Shown: positions 1-6,883, counted from the stretch's first letter. The stretch: DNA of 12,270 nt from CAZMVY01 sp964569765 (GCA_964569765.1 CAZMVY010000149.1:1-12270); one strand, 5' to 3'. Notes: generated by a model from the sequence alone, not told the origin. Numbers and translations are program-made.

Positions 1-2
1 CC

Positions 3-32
3 CCGCACTCCACATTCGCATATGGAGTGCGG
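3..32. repeat. 30-bp palindrome, copy 1
   Basis: The 10-bp arms CCGCACTCCA and TGGAGTGCGG are perfect reverse complements around a 10-base centre (CATTCGCATA). The identical 30-bp sequence recurs at 183-212. Confidence 0.9.
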
Positions 33-39
33 TCGCTCT

Positions 40-165
40 GAGACCGCTGTGCTAAAGCTGTTGTGCTCAGGCCGCTGTGCTGAGGTCGCTGTGCGGAGAC
101 CGCGGTGCTGAGACTGTTGTGCGGAGACCGTTGTGCTCAGACCTCTGTGCTGGGATCGTTGTGCG
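40..165 (+). repeat. 14-bp tandem repeat, nine contiguous units
   Basis: Nine consecutive 14-bp units fit exactly into 126 bp. Examples are GAGACCGCTGTGCT (40-53), CAGGCCGCTGTGCT (68-81), GAGGTCGCTGTGCG (82-95) and GAGACCGTTGTGCT (124-137). The second half, YTGTGCK, is the best conserved part. Fourteen is not a multiple of three, so the array is unlikely to have evolved as coding sequence. Three units would encode a 14-residue repeat if it were translated. Confidence 0.9.
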
Positions 166-167
166 CG

Positions 168-186
168 GCGGCCTCGGAGAGGCCGC
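168..186. repeat. 8-bp-stem hairpin overlapping second palindrome
   Basis: GCGGCCTC (168-175) and GAGGCCGC (179-186) are perfect reverse complements with a GGA loop. The right arm shares bases 183-186 with the second 30-bp palindrome, so the two foldings would compete. Confidence 0.75.
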
Positions 187-212
187 ACTCCACATTCGCA
201 TATGGAGTGCGG
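183..212. repeat. 30-bp palindrome, copy 2
   Basis: Base-for-base identical to the palindrome at 3-32. It is followed by a 7-base spacer and new 14-bp units, repeating the order palindrome, spacer, tandem array. Confidence 0.9.
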
Positions 213-219
213 TCTCTCT

Positions 220-247
220 GAGACCGCTGTGCTGAGAGCGCTGTGCT
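220..247 (+). repeat. 14-bp tandem repeat, second array, cut by N gap
   Basis: Two clear units, GAGACCGCTGTGCT (220-233) and GAGAGCGCTGTGCT (234-247), are followed by a partial unit that runs into the N gap. The unit is the same as in the first array. Confidence 0.85.
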
Positions 248-255
248 CGGACAGC

Positions 256-267
256 NNNNNNNNNNNN
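256..267. other. Assembly gap (12 Ns)
   Basis: Twelve undetermined bases lie inside the tandem array. Short-read assemblies often break in such repeats, so the real distance between 255 and 268 may not be 12 bp. Any reading frame drawn across it is unreliable. Confidence 0.95.
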
Positions 268-289
268 GTGCGGGGCGGCGTGGGATCGG

Positions 290-306
290 CCGCACTCCAC
301 ATTCGC
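290..306. repeat. Half palindrome at junction with asnB fragment
   Basis: CCGCACTCCACATTCGC matches the first 17 bases of the 30-bp palindromes. The right arm is absent. From 307 leftward to right, the sequence becomes asparagine synthetase coding sequence on the minus strand, so this is the repeat/gene boundary. Confidence 0.85.
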
Positions 307-705
307 TTCGTCGAGAATCGCGAGGGCGAACATGTTCTGGAGGGACACGACGAAGTCGTTCGGGTCGCATTCGTAGAGGTGTAGGGCCGGCTCACCGTCC
401 GTGTGTGTGCGGAAGACAGGGCCGCGGGCGAGAAGCGTCTCGCGGAGCGCCCGGTACTTGTAGATCTCGCCGTTGCAGCAGAGCCGCCGCCGACTCGACT
501 CGTCGGCAATCGGTTGACGTTTGCCGGCCAGGTGGAGGATGCTCAGCCGCCGGTGGCGGAGGAACGCCCGCCGGTCGGCGGAGATGGAACATCCGCGATC
601 GTCGGGCCCGCGGTGCGCCAGGCAGTCGATCGCCCGGCCCAGCCGCTGCGCGTCGATCGTGCACGCGAGGGGCTGGACCGAGATGGCGCCGACGATTCCG
701 CACAC
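307..705 (-). pseudogene. asnB: Asparagine synthetase B, N-terminal glutaminase fragment truncated by repeat
   Basis: The fragment encodes the class II glutamine amidotransferase domain of a glutamine-hydrolysing asparagine synthetase, which releases ammonia from glutamine for transfer to aspartyl-AMP. From the GTG at 705 it reads M-C-G-I-V-G-A, which places Cys2 as the N-terminal nucleophile once Met is removed. HRGPDD (31-36), HRRLSI (51-56), NGEIY (78-82) and TDGE (102-105) are all family motifs. Similarity stops after residue 133, at the family's 'FAxAIxDE' point. The next bases, GCGAATGTGGAGTGCGG on the minus strand, are the repeat. The rest of the glutaminase domain and the whole synthetase domain are missing. 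I chose GTG 705 over GTG 711 because only 705 exposes the Cys; an AAGGA-like ribosome site lies about 11 bases upstream. It is either a pseudogene or an intact gene misjoined in assembly; the distal part could lie left of the window. Confidence 0.8.
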
Positions 706-722
706 AGGCACAGCGTTCCTTC

Positions 723-751
723 TTGAGAATCGGCCTTTCGTGTCATACAGT
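723..751 (+). promoter_or_regulatory. Probable sigma-70-type promoter of mutS
   Basis: TTGAGA (723-728) and TACAGT (746-751) are spaced by 17 bp, matching five and four of six consensus bases. The expected start of transcription, about 757-759, falls almost on the mutS start codon at 763, which has no visible Shine-Dalgarno sequence. This suggests a leaderless or nearly leaderless mRNA. Confidence 0.45.
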
Positions 752-770
752 GCCGTGTGCGAATGGGCAA
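742..770 (-). promoter_or_regulatory. Possible promoter for asnB fragment
   Basis: On the minus strand TTGCCC (770-765) and TATGAC (747-742) are separated by 17 bp, each matching four of six consensus bases. Transcription would start near 735, giving a leader of about 30 nt. The -10 overlaps that of the opposing mutS promoter. By-eye match only. Confidence 0.3.
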
Positions 771-3504
771 CACCGAGCACAACTATCGAGCCGCGAAGTC
801 ACTGGCCGATCTGACGCCGGCGATGCGTCAGTACGCGGAGCAGAAGGCGCTGGTGCCGGAAGCGATCCTCTTGTTCCGCATGGGGGACTTCTACGAGACG
901 TTCTACGAGGATGCGATCACGGCAAGCCGCGTGCTCGGGATCGCGCTGACCTCGCGCGACAAGGGCGAGAACCCCACGCCCCTTGCAGGGATCCCGTATC
1001 ATGCGCTTGACAGCTACCTGGTCAAGCTCGTGCGGGCCGGCTACAAGGTCGCGATCAGCGAGCAGGTGGAGGACCCGAAGACGGCCAAGGGGGTCGTGAA
1101 GCGCGAGATCGTGCGGATCGTCACGCCGGGAACGCTGACCGACGAGACGCTCATGGAAGAGCGGGCCGATCGGCTCCTGGCAGCCGTGTGCCCGCGCGGG
1201 CGCGAGGTGGGCATCGCCTGCCTGGACCTGGCGTCGGGGCACTTCTTCGTTGAGGTGCTTCCGGAGAAGGCGGCCCTGGACGAACTGGTCCGCTGGGGAC
1301 CGGCCGAGCTGCTCGCCGCGCAGTCGCCGATCGACAGCCCCGACCCGCTCGTGGAGGCGTTCCGTGGGATCCGCGAGGCGACGATCACGCAACGCCCCGC
1401 CCACCACTTCGACCCGCGGTACGCCGAGGAGGTCCTGCACCGGCACTTCGAGGTGGCTACGCTCGCGGGCTTCGGCTTCGATGCAATGGATTGCTCGCTC
1501 TGCGCGGCCGGAGCACTCCTCGAGTATGTCAACGAGACGCAAAAGACGAGCGCGCGCCACATCCTGCGGATCGCCCGGCGGGACGCCGGCGAATACGTCC
1601 GCATCGACCAGGCGACGTGGCGGTCGCTCGAGATCGAGCAGACGCTTCGCGGGGCGGCGTTCGAGGGCTCGCTGCTTAACGCAATCGACCGGACCGCCAA
1701 CCCGATGGGCACGCGCTGCCTGCGGCGGTGGCTGCGCTCGCCGTTGCGCTCGATCGAGCAGATCAACCGGCGGCTCGACGCGATCGCAGATTTGCGGGGC
1801 GAGCGGGACCGGCTGGGGGCGATCCGGAGGGAGCTTCGCGAGCTGGGCGACCTGGAGCGGATCACGGCCCGGCTGGGTGTCGGGCGCGCCTCCCCGCGCG
1901 ACCTGGCGGGCGTTCGCAGGGCACTGGAACGGCTGGCGGCCATTCGAGAGCAGTTGGTACCTCACGCAGAGACGCAGAGGCGCAGAGAAGCAGATGCGGA
2001 TGGTCCGCGGGGCGGACCCTACGCGGCGGAGGAGACGGGCGAGGCGCCCGTGCTCCAGACAGCGCTCGGCGCCCCTGTGGCGCTGCTCGCTGACCTTGTC
2101 GAACAGGCCGAGGAACTTCCGGAGCTTTGCTCGCTGCTCTCGCGGGCGTTGCGGCCGGCGCCGCCGTTGACCGTTCGCGAGGGCGGGATGATCGCCGACG
2201 GGTTCGATCCCGAGCTGGACCGCCTCCGCGGCATTGCCACTGGCGGGCAGGAGTGGCTGGTCGAGTTCCAGGCCCGCGAGGCACGGCGGACGGGCATCGG
2301 TTCGCTGAAGGTCGGCTTCAACAGCGTCTTCGGCTACTACATCGAGATCAGCAATGTTCACCGCGATCGGATCCCGCCCGAGTACGTCCGCAAGCAGACG
2401 GTCAAGAACGCGGAACGGTATATCACGGAGGAACTCAAGCAGCACGAAACCGAGGTCCTGACGGCGCAGGAGCGGGCAAACGACCTCGAATATCAGATCT
2501 TCGAGCGGATTCGCAACGAAACCGCGGCGCACATCCCGGCTCTGCAGCGGATCGCCGACGCGATCGGGCAGCTCGACGCCCTGGCGGGTCTGGCCGAGTT
2601 GAGCTACGAGCGGAACTACGTCCGGCCGGAACTGGTGGATTCGCCCGTGCTGGAGGTCAGGGAGGGACGGCACCCCGTGCTGGAGGCCATGCTTGGCGAG
2701 CGGTTCGTGCCGAACGACGGTTCGCTGGATGCGGCCGGATCGCGCCTGATTCTGCTCACCGGCCCGAACATGGCCGGCAAGAGCACGTACATCCGCCAGA
2801 TGGCCCTGCTGACGCTGCTCGCGCAGATCGGCAGCTACGTTCCGGCGGCCGCGATGCGGCTCGGGCCGGCCGACCGCATCTTCGCCCGCGTCGGCGCCAG
2901 CGACGAGATCGCTCGCGGACAATCGACCTTCATGGTGGAAATGACGGAGGCGGCGAATATCCTCAACAATGCGACGGCGAACAGCCTCGTTATCCTCGAC
3001 GAGATCGGTCGCGGCACGAGCACGTTCGACGGCCTGGCGCTGGCGTGGGCGATTACCGAGCACCTCGCGACGCAGACGCGGTGCCGCACGCTCTTTGCCA
3101 CGCACTACCACGAATTGACGGAACTGGCCGGCCTGCTCGATGGGGTGCGGAACTGCAACGTGGCCGTGCGCGAATGGAAGGACGAGATCATCTTTCTCCA
3201 CAAGATCGTGGACGGCCCGGCGAGCAAGAGCTATGGCGTACACGTGGCCCGGCTGGCGGGCGTTCCGCCGTCGGTGCTCGCGCGGAGTCGGGAGGTCCTC
3301 GCGGAGCTGGAGAAGAACTTCTCCCGCGAGTCGCGCACCCCGAAGCTGGCGGCGAAGAAGACCCGGCGGGACGATCAGATGCTGCTCTTCGGCGATCCGG
3401 CGGACGAGATTCGGCAGGAACTCGCGCGGATCGACCTGAATCGGCTCACTCCGCTCGATGCGTTGGAGCTGCTCAAGAGGCTGCAGGATCGAGCCAGGGA
3501 GTAG
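763..3504 (+). CDS. mutS: DNA mismatch repair protein MutS
   Basis: MutS recognises mismatches and small loops in DNA and uses ATP binding to recruit MutL. The product is about 913 residues, longer than the roughly 850 of E. coli MutS. The N-terminal mismatch-binding motif is present (GDFYETFYED, with Phe43-Tyr44-Glu45). The ATPase is complete: Walker A GPNMAGKST (667-675), signature GASDEIARGQST (711-722), Walker B LVILDE ending at Asp746-Glu747, and THYH (780-783). A QMLLF motif (872-876) resembles a beta-clamp-binding site, and the C-terminal DALELL helix is of the usual MutS type. Residues about 400-434 are an unusual insert of repeat-derived sequence in the core/lever region. The ATG at 763 is preferred over the GTG at 757 (two residues longer); neither has a ribosome site. 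No mutL is present in the window. Confidence 0.97.
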   Translation: MGNTEHNYRAAKSLADLTPAMRQYAEQKALVPEAILLFRMGDFYETFYEDAITASRVLGIALTSRDKGENPTPLAGIPYHALDSYLVKLVRAGYKVAISEQVEDPKTAKGVVKREIVRIVTPGTLTDETLMEERADRLLAAVCPRGREVGIACLDLASGHFFVEVLPEKAALDELVRWGPAELLAAQSPIDSPDPLVEAFRGIREATITQRPAHHFDPRYAEEVLHRHFEVATLAGFGFDAMDCSLCAAGALLEYVNETQKTSARHILRIARRDAGEYVRIDQATWRSLEIEQTLRGAAFEGSLLNAIDRTANPMGTRCLRRWLRSPLRSIEQINRRLDAIADLRGERDRLGAIRRELRELGDLERITARLGVGRASPRDLAGVRRALERLAAIREQLVPHAETQRRREADADGPRGGPYAAEETGEAPVLQTALGAPVALLADLVEQAEELPELCSLLSRALRPAPPLTVREGGMIADGFDPELDRLRGIATGGQEWLVEFQAREARRTGIGSLKVGFNSVFGYYIEISNVHRDRIPPEYVRKQTVKNAERYITEELKQHETEVLTAQERANDLEYQIFERIRNETAAHIPALQRIADAIGQLDALAGLAELSYERNYVRPELVDSPVLEVREGRHPVLEAMLGERFVPNDGSLDAAGSRLILLTGPNMAGKSTYIRQMALLTLLAQIGSYVPAAAMRLGPADRIFARVGASDEIARGQSTFMVEMTEAANILNNATANSLVILDEIGRGTSTFDGLALAWAITEHLATQTRCRTLFATHYHELTELAGLLDGVRNCNVAVREWKDEIIFLHKIVDGPASKSYGVHVARLAGVPPSVLARSREVLAELEKNFSRESRTPKLAAKKTRRDDQMLLFGDPADEIRQELARIDLNRLTPLDALELLKRLQDRARE
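1963..2067 (+). repeat. Repeat-derived in-frame insert within mutS
   Basis: Three short motifs follow one another. The first is the CACGCAGAGACGCAGAGG-type sequence (1963-1989), seen as dispersed repeats in many bacterial genomes. The second is a GGTCCGC-GGG-GCGGACC hairpin (2002-2018). The third is an ACGGGCG-AGG-CGCCCGT hairpin (2035-2051), also a familiar dispersed type. They keep the mutS frame and encode a polar stretch (HAETQRRREADAD and onward). In E. coli MutS the corresponding segment, between two helices, is only a short linker. The exact insert ends are estimated by eye. Confidence 0.65.
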
Positions 3505-3507
3505 CAC

Positions 3508-3531
3508 CCGGCCGCACGGCAGATCGGCCGG
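3508..3531. terminator. GC hairpin just after mutS, weak terminator candidate
   Basis: CCGGCCG (3508-3514) and CGGCCGG (3525-3531) pair perfectly around a 10-base loop, starting four bases after the mutS stop. No T-run follows, so it is not a classical intrinsic terminator. It lies between convergent genes. The remaining bases up to 3622 show nothing else I can identify. Confidence 0.3.
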
Positions 3532-3622
3532 TCCCGCGCGAGGCGGCAATGTCGAATAGCGAAACCCGAACAAGGCGACCCGGATGCTCACGCCGTCGGG
3601 GTTACGAGTCCGCGTCCTTTTC

Positions 3623-5575
3623 TTATTCGCCTGGCGGCTCTTTCGTCGCCGGCTTGGCCAGATCGCGGATTCGCTTCGGCATATCCGCCCCGTGAATCTC
3701 GACGGCGAGAACCTTGCCATCGGGGCCGATCAGGACGTTGAACGGGATGAACTTCACACCGAAGATCCCGGCCGTCGTCTCCGCGCCGCTGTCCGGGCCG
3801 GCGACGAGCGGCCAGGTGAGTTTCTCCTTTTCCGCAAATGCCTTGACGGCTTCGGCCGTGGCGTCCAGGCTGATCCCGAGCATCAGGAAGTCCGATCGCG
3901 ACTTCATCTCCGCGTAGAGCTGCTTGAGTGTCGGCACCTCCGCGCGGCAGGGCGGGCACCATGTAGCCCATATGTCGAGAAAAACGTACTTGCCGCGCAG
4001 CTTCGAGAGCTCGTATCGCGTACCGTCCGTCGCGGTGACGCGGAACTCGGGGGCGGCTTTGCCCGCCCGTAGCGCGCCGCCTCGCGGGGCGGCTTCTTCG
4101 CCGGCCTCCGCTGCCTTTTCCGGCACCGGAAGCGTGACGCGATAGTCGGTCCTGCCCGCCGTCAGGGTCCGGCCTTGCAGCTTCCCGCCGCCGGGCCGGA
4201 AAAACGCGAACTCGATCGGCCCGTCGGGGGCGTGTTCGAACGCGAAGCGGCCCTGTGCATCGGTAATCGCCCGCAGCCCGACGACGTCGCGATCGCGCCA
4301 GCGGGTGCAGACTACCTGCACCTGATCGAGCGGTTTGCCGGCCTCATCCACGACGGTGCCGGCCAGCGGCTTGCCCTCCGAAAGACGAATGGGGATCCGC
4401 CGCGTCCAGCCGGGCCGCGCCTCGTCCTCGATCAGCTCGGGGGCGTAGTCGGGATGCTGCACGGCCACGACGATCCGCCCGGGCGCGACGCCCGCGATCT
4501 CGAAGCTCCCCTCCGCGTCCGTCCAGTCGATCAACGTGCCGCCCGGCCCGGCGGCGATCAGGACCCGCGCGCCGTTGAGGGGTTTGCCGTTTGCCGCGTC
4601 TGTGACGCGACCGGCCACCTTGCCGCCCCGGGGCAGCACGAGCGTGTAGACGGCGTGGCGGCTCGCCGACGGCATGGTTTCGGGCGTAGTGGTTGCCTCG
4701 TCGAACGCCAGCCTGTTCGCAACGTCCGCCATTCGCATGCCGTCGGGATGCGTCGCCCGCCACGCGATCTCCGTCGTGTCCTGCCCGATTCCGTGCAGAT
4801 CGGCCCGACCGTCTGCGTCGGTCGTCGCCGAGAAGGTATCCTCCCCTGCCTCGACCTCGATTTCCGCCTCCGCCACAGGCTCGCCTCGATCGTTTACGAG
4901 TCGCACACGCACCGGCCGTTCCGGCGCCAGCCGGACTCGAACCTCGGCTGCATCGGCCCCAACGCGAATCCGCTGCCGTTCGCGTGCGAAGCCCGGCCGC
5001 GAGACCACAAGCACGCCGGCCCCGGCCGGCAGCCCCCGCAGCTCGAACCGGCCGCGATCATCGGTCTTGGCTTCCCATCGGCGATCCTGCATGTCGATGA
5101 GTACGTCCGCGCCATCCACGGGCCGGTCCGTCTCGGCGGCCACGACCGTTCCGCGAACCGACATCGCCCCGGCCATCTCGACGTCAACGAAGGTCTCTCG
5201 CTCGCCAGGCTCGAACTCCACTGGCGCGAAAAACACCGCGAAAGCTTCCTTCTTCACGCGGACGAAGAGCTTTCCGGGCGGCTCGCCGGGGAGCCGGATG
5301 CGGAAGTCACCGGTCCCGTCGCTGGCGGCTCGCCCGAGCACACGTCCTTCGGTTTTCCCGTCGCCGCCGGTTTCCACCTGAACGGAGGCCCCCTCGACTC
5401 CGGCACCTGCGGCGTCGAGGACCTGGCCAACGACGATCCACTCGTCGCCGGAAGACATCGGCGGGGCCGGCTGGGCGCCAACCAGAATCGTTTCCGGGAT
5501 TGCGACGAAGCTCACCACGGCCGCAAGGAGGACTGCCGACACTGCGCCGTCTGGCCGTGCTGCGGATGGGTACAT
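3623..5575 (-). CDS. Secreted carboxypeptidase-regulatory-like protein with C-terminal TlpA-type thioredoxin domain
   Basis: The product has 650 residues. The N-terminus has a hydrophobic run (about residues 11-27, AVSAVLLAAVVSFVAI) consistent with a signal peptide or anchor. Then come about five beta-sandwich modules of the carboxypeptidase-regulatory-like/Ig-like kind (roughly 47-136, 138-215, 220-315, 318-398 and 402-482), with typical 'G.V.D..G.P..GA.V' and 'TD..G.F.. GL/V.PG' patterns. After a short Ala/Glu-rich linker, residues about 508-640 form a TlpA/redoxin domain with WATWCPPC (Cys540, Cys543) and a probable cis-proline in FIPFNVLI. Such domains are thiol-disulfide oxidoreductases outside the cytoplasm; the beta modules probably mediate surface or protein binding. 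Substrate unknown. ATG 5575 is supported by GGAG/GAGG just upstream. It diverges from the radical SAM gene. Confidence 0.9.
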   Translation of the reverse strand: MYPSAARPDGAVSAVLLAAVVSFVAIPETILVGAQPAPPMSSGDEWIVVGQVLDAAGAGVEGASVQVETGGDGKTEGRVLGRAASDGTGDFRIRLPGEPPGKLFVRVKKEAFAVFFAPVEFEPGERETFVDVEMAGAMSVRGTVVAAETDRPVDGADVLIDMQDRRWEAKTDDRGRFELRGLPAGAGVLVVSRPGFARERQRIRVGADAAEVRVRLAPERPVRVRLVNDRGEPVAEAEIEVEAGEDTFSATTDADGRADLHGIGQDTTEIAWRATHPDGMRMADVANRLAFDEATTTPETMPSASRHAVYTLVLPRGGKVAGRVTDAANGKPLNGARVLIAAGPGGTLIDWTDAEGSFEIAGVAPGRIVVAVQHPDYAPELIEDEARPGWTRRIPIRLSEGKPLAGTVVDEAGKPLDQVQVVCTRWRDRDVVGLRAITDAQGRFAFEHAPDGPIEFAFFRPGGGKLQGRTLTAGRTDYRVTLPVPEKAAEAGEEAAPRGGALRAGKAAPEFRVTATDGTRYELSKLRGKYVFLDIWATWCPPCRAEVPTLKQLYAEMKSRSDFLMLGISLDATAEAVKAFAEKEKLTWPLVAGPDSGAETTAGIFGVKFIPFNVLIGPDGKVLAVEIHGADMPKRIRDLAKPATKEPPGE

Positions 5576-5605
5576 GGCCTCGCTCCGGTTCCGGGCTGAC
5601 GCCTG

Positions 5606-5633
5606 ATTCTACCCGTGCCCAAGACGCAGGCAA
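5606..5633 (-). promoter_or_regulatory. Probable promoter of the TlpA-domain gene
   Basis: On the minus strand TTGCCT (5633-5628) and TAGAAT (5611-5606) are separated by 16 bp. The -10 matches five of six consensus bases. Transcription would begin near 5599, leaving a leader of about 24 nt that contains the ribosome site. Placing a promoter here also argues against starting the opposite gene at 5615. Confidence 0.45.
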
Positions 5634-5706
5634 TCGCCGTCGCCCGCTCCCGGAAAGGGTGGACGGCGACCGGGCGGAGAGGCAGAGGCCGTTTCCGGAC
5701 GTCCCG

Positions 5707-5715
5707 TGCTATAAT
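5707..5715 (+). promoter_or_regulatory. Extended -10 promoter of the radical SAM gene
   Basis: TGCTATAAT is a perfect TATAAT (5710-5715) preceded by TGn, an extended -10 element, and stands out in this GC-rich DNA. No good -35 is visible at 16-18 bp spacing, which extended -10 promoters can tolerate. The expected start is near 5722, giving a leader of about 35 nt. Just upstream, CGCCGTC (5635-5641) and GACGGCG (5662-5668) form an inverted repeat of unknown role. Confidence 0.55.
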
Positions 5716-5755
5716 GGCAAACCCGAACCCGAGTTGCATCCTTGAGGGTACGGCC

Positions 5756-6883
5756 ATGTCTGGGACTATAGCGTTGAAGGAGCTTCTGAGTCAGCACACG
5801 ATGCCGTCGGCGCCGCAGCTCGCGGGACGCGAGGATGGGAGCATCCGATGTCTGGCGTGCGGCCACCGGTGCCGGATACAGGAGGGCAAGGCGGGCGTCT
5901 GCCGCGTGCGATTCGTTCGCAACGGCGAGCTTCGCGTGCCGGCCGGCTACGTCGCCGGCCTGCAGATCGACCCGATCGAGAAGAAGCCGTTCTATCACGC
6001 CTACCCCGGCCGGGATGCGCTTTCCTTCGGCATGCTCGGCTGCGACCTGCATTGCAGCTACTGCCAGAACTGGATCACGAGCCAGGCGCTCCGCGACGAC
6101 CAGGCCGTTGCCATGCCCCGCTTCATCCGGCCCGAGCAGATCGTCGAGCTTGCCGTGAAGCACCGTACGCCGGTCATGGTCAGTACGTACAACGAGCCGC
6201 TGATCACGGCGGACTGGGCCGTCGAGGTGTTCCGGCTGGCGCGGCAGCACGGCATCGTCTGCGGCTTCGTGTCCAACGGGAATGCCACCCCGGAGTGCCT
6301 GGAGTTCATCCGTCCGTACGTGGACCTCTACAAGATCGACCTGAAGTGCTTCAACGACGGCAACTACCGTCGCCTCGGCGCCCCGCTGGAAAACATTCTG
6401 AGCACGATCCGGCTTGTCAGGCAGATGGGCTTCTGGACGGAGATCGTCACGCTCATCGTTCCCACGTTCAACGACAGCGATGAGGAGCTGAAGCAGATCG
6501 CCGGATTCCTGGCGGGTGTCTCGCCGGAGATCCCGTGGCACGTAACCGCTTTTCACCCGGACTACAAGATGACCGGCCCGCCCGCCACGCCGGTCGAGAC
6601 GCTGCTCCGCGCGTATGAGATCGGCCGGGCGGCGGGGCTGAAGTTCGTGTACGCCGGCAATGCCCCCGGCGCGGTCGGCGACCGGGAAAACACCTACTGT
6701 CCGGGCTGCCGCAGCCTGCTCATCCGGCGGTACGGCTTCCACGTCGAAAAGAACCGCATGCAGGGGGGAAGGTGTCCCGACTGCGGCGCCCGGATTCCCG
6801 GGGTTTGGGAGGCCGGCGCCACGAAGGTCAGCGAGGGTACAAGCACCCCGCTGCGGGTGCCTTCCGACAGGGACGCGAGCTGA
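5756..6883 (+). CDS. Radical SAM enzyme of the AmmeMemoRadiSam type
   Basis: The product has 375 residues and a radical SAM CxxxCxxC cluster, GCDLHCSYCQNW (Cys96, Cys100, Cys103), which would bind a [4Fe-4S] centre and cleave S-adenosylmethionine. It resembles the pyruvate-formate-lyase-activating-enzyme-like proteins usually found with AMMECR1 and MEMO family genes. Supporting this are an N-terminal cysteine set (Cys32, 35, 39, 49), the DPIEKKPFYH motif shortly before the cluster, and two C-terminal zinc-knuckle-like pairs (CPGC 315-318 and CPDC 340-343). The substrate of the family is not established to my knowledge. Neither partner gene is in this window. I chose ATG 5756 because GAGGG lies 7 bases upstream and the frame above it crosses the TATAAT promoter. 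It is cytoplasmic, with no membrane segment. Confidence 0.88.
   Translation: MSGTIALKELLSQHTMPSAPQLAGREDGSIRCLACGHRCRIQEGKAGVCRVRFVRNGELRVPAGYVAGLQIDPIEKKPFYHAYPGRDALSFGMLGCDLHCSYCQNWITSQALRDDQAVAMPRFIRPEQIVELAVKHRTPVMVSTYNEPLITADWAVEVFRLARQHGIVCGFVSNGNATPECLEFIRPYVDLYKIDLKCFNDGNYRRLGAPLENILSTIRLVRQMGFWTEIVTLIVPTFNDSDEELKQIAGFLAGVSPEIPWHVTAFHPDYKMTGPPATPVETLLRAYEIGRAAGLKFVYAGNAPGAVGDRENTYCPGCRSLLIRRYGFHVEKNRMQGGRCPDCGARIPGVWEAGATKVSEGTSTPLRVPSDRDAS

Larger units (their letters stand above)
1..306. repeat. Composite repeat region: palindromes plus 14-bp tandem array
   Basis: This 306-bp stretch has no supportable gene. It holds two full copies of a 30-bp palindrome (3-32 and 183-212, exactly 180 bp apart) and a half copy at 290-306. 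Between and after the palindromes are back-to-back 14-bp units close to GAGACCGYTGTGCT. A further 8-bp-stem hairpin (168-186) overlaps the start of the second palindrome. An N gap at 256-267 interrupts the second array, so its true length is unknown. The pattern looks like a dispersed, non-coding repeat family or a MITE-like element; no transposase is visible. Open frames across it are low-complexity translations of the repeat. Confidence 0.85.

Noticed and set aside
1..306. CRISPR array
   Set aside because: The 14-bp units are contiguous with no unique spacers, and no cas genes are present. It is a tandem repeat with palindromes.
67..306. Protein-coding continuation of asnB through the repeat
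   Set aside because: The frame crosses an N gap of uncertain length, and its translation is repeat-encoded low-complexity sequence with no synthetase similarity.
3508..3531. Confident intrinsic terminator for mutS
   Set aside because: The stem is good but there is no T-run. It is listed only as a weak candidate.
799..3720. 973-codon open frame antisense to mutS
   Set aside because: It is a by-product of GC-rich codon use in mutS. It is Arg/Pro/His/Leu-rich, has no family motifs, and overlaps a gene with complete conserved motifs.
5615..5755. Upstream GTG start (5615) for the radical SAM gene
   Set aside because: The extra 47 residues are Arg-rich and unlike the family, and would be encoded across the TATAAT promoter. 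ATG 5756 has a good ribosome site.
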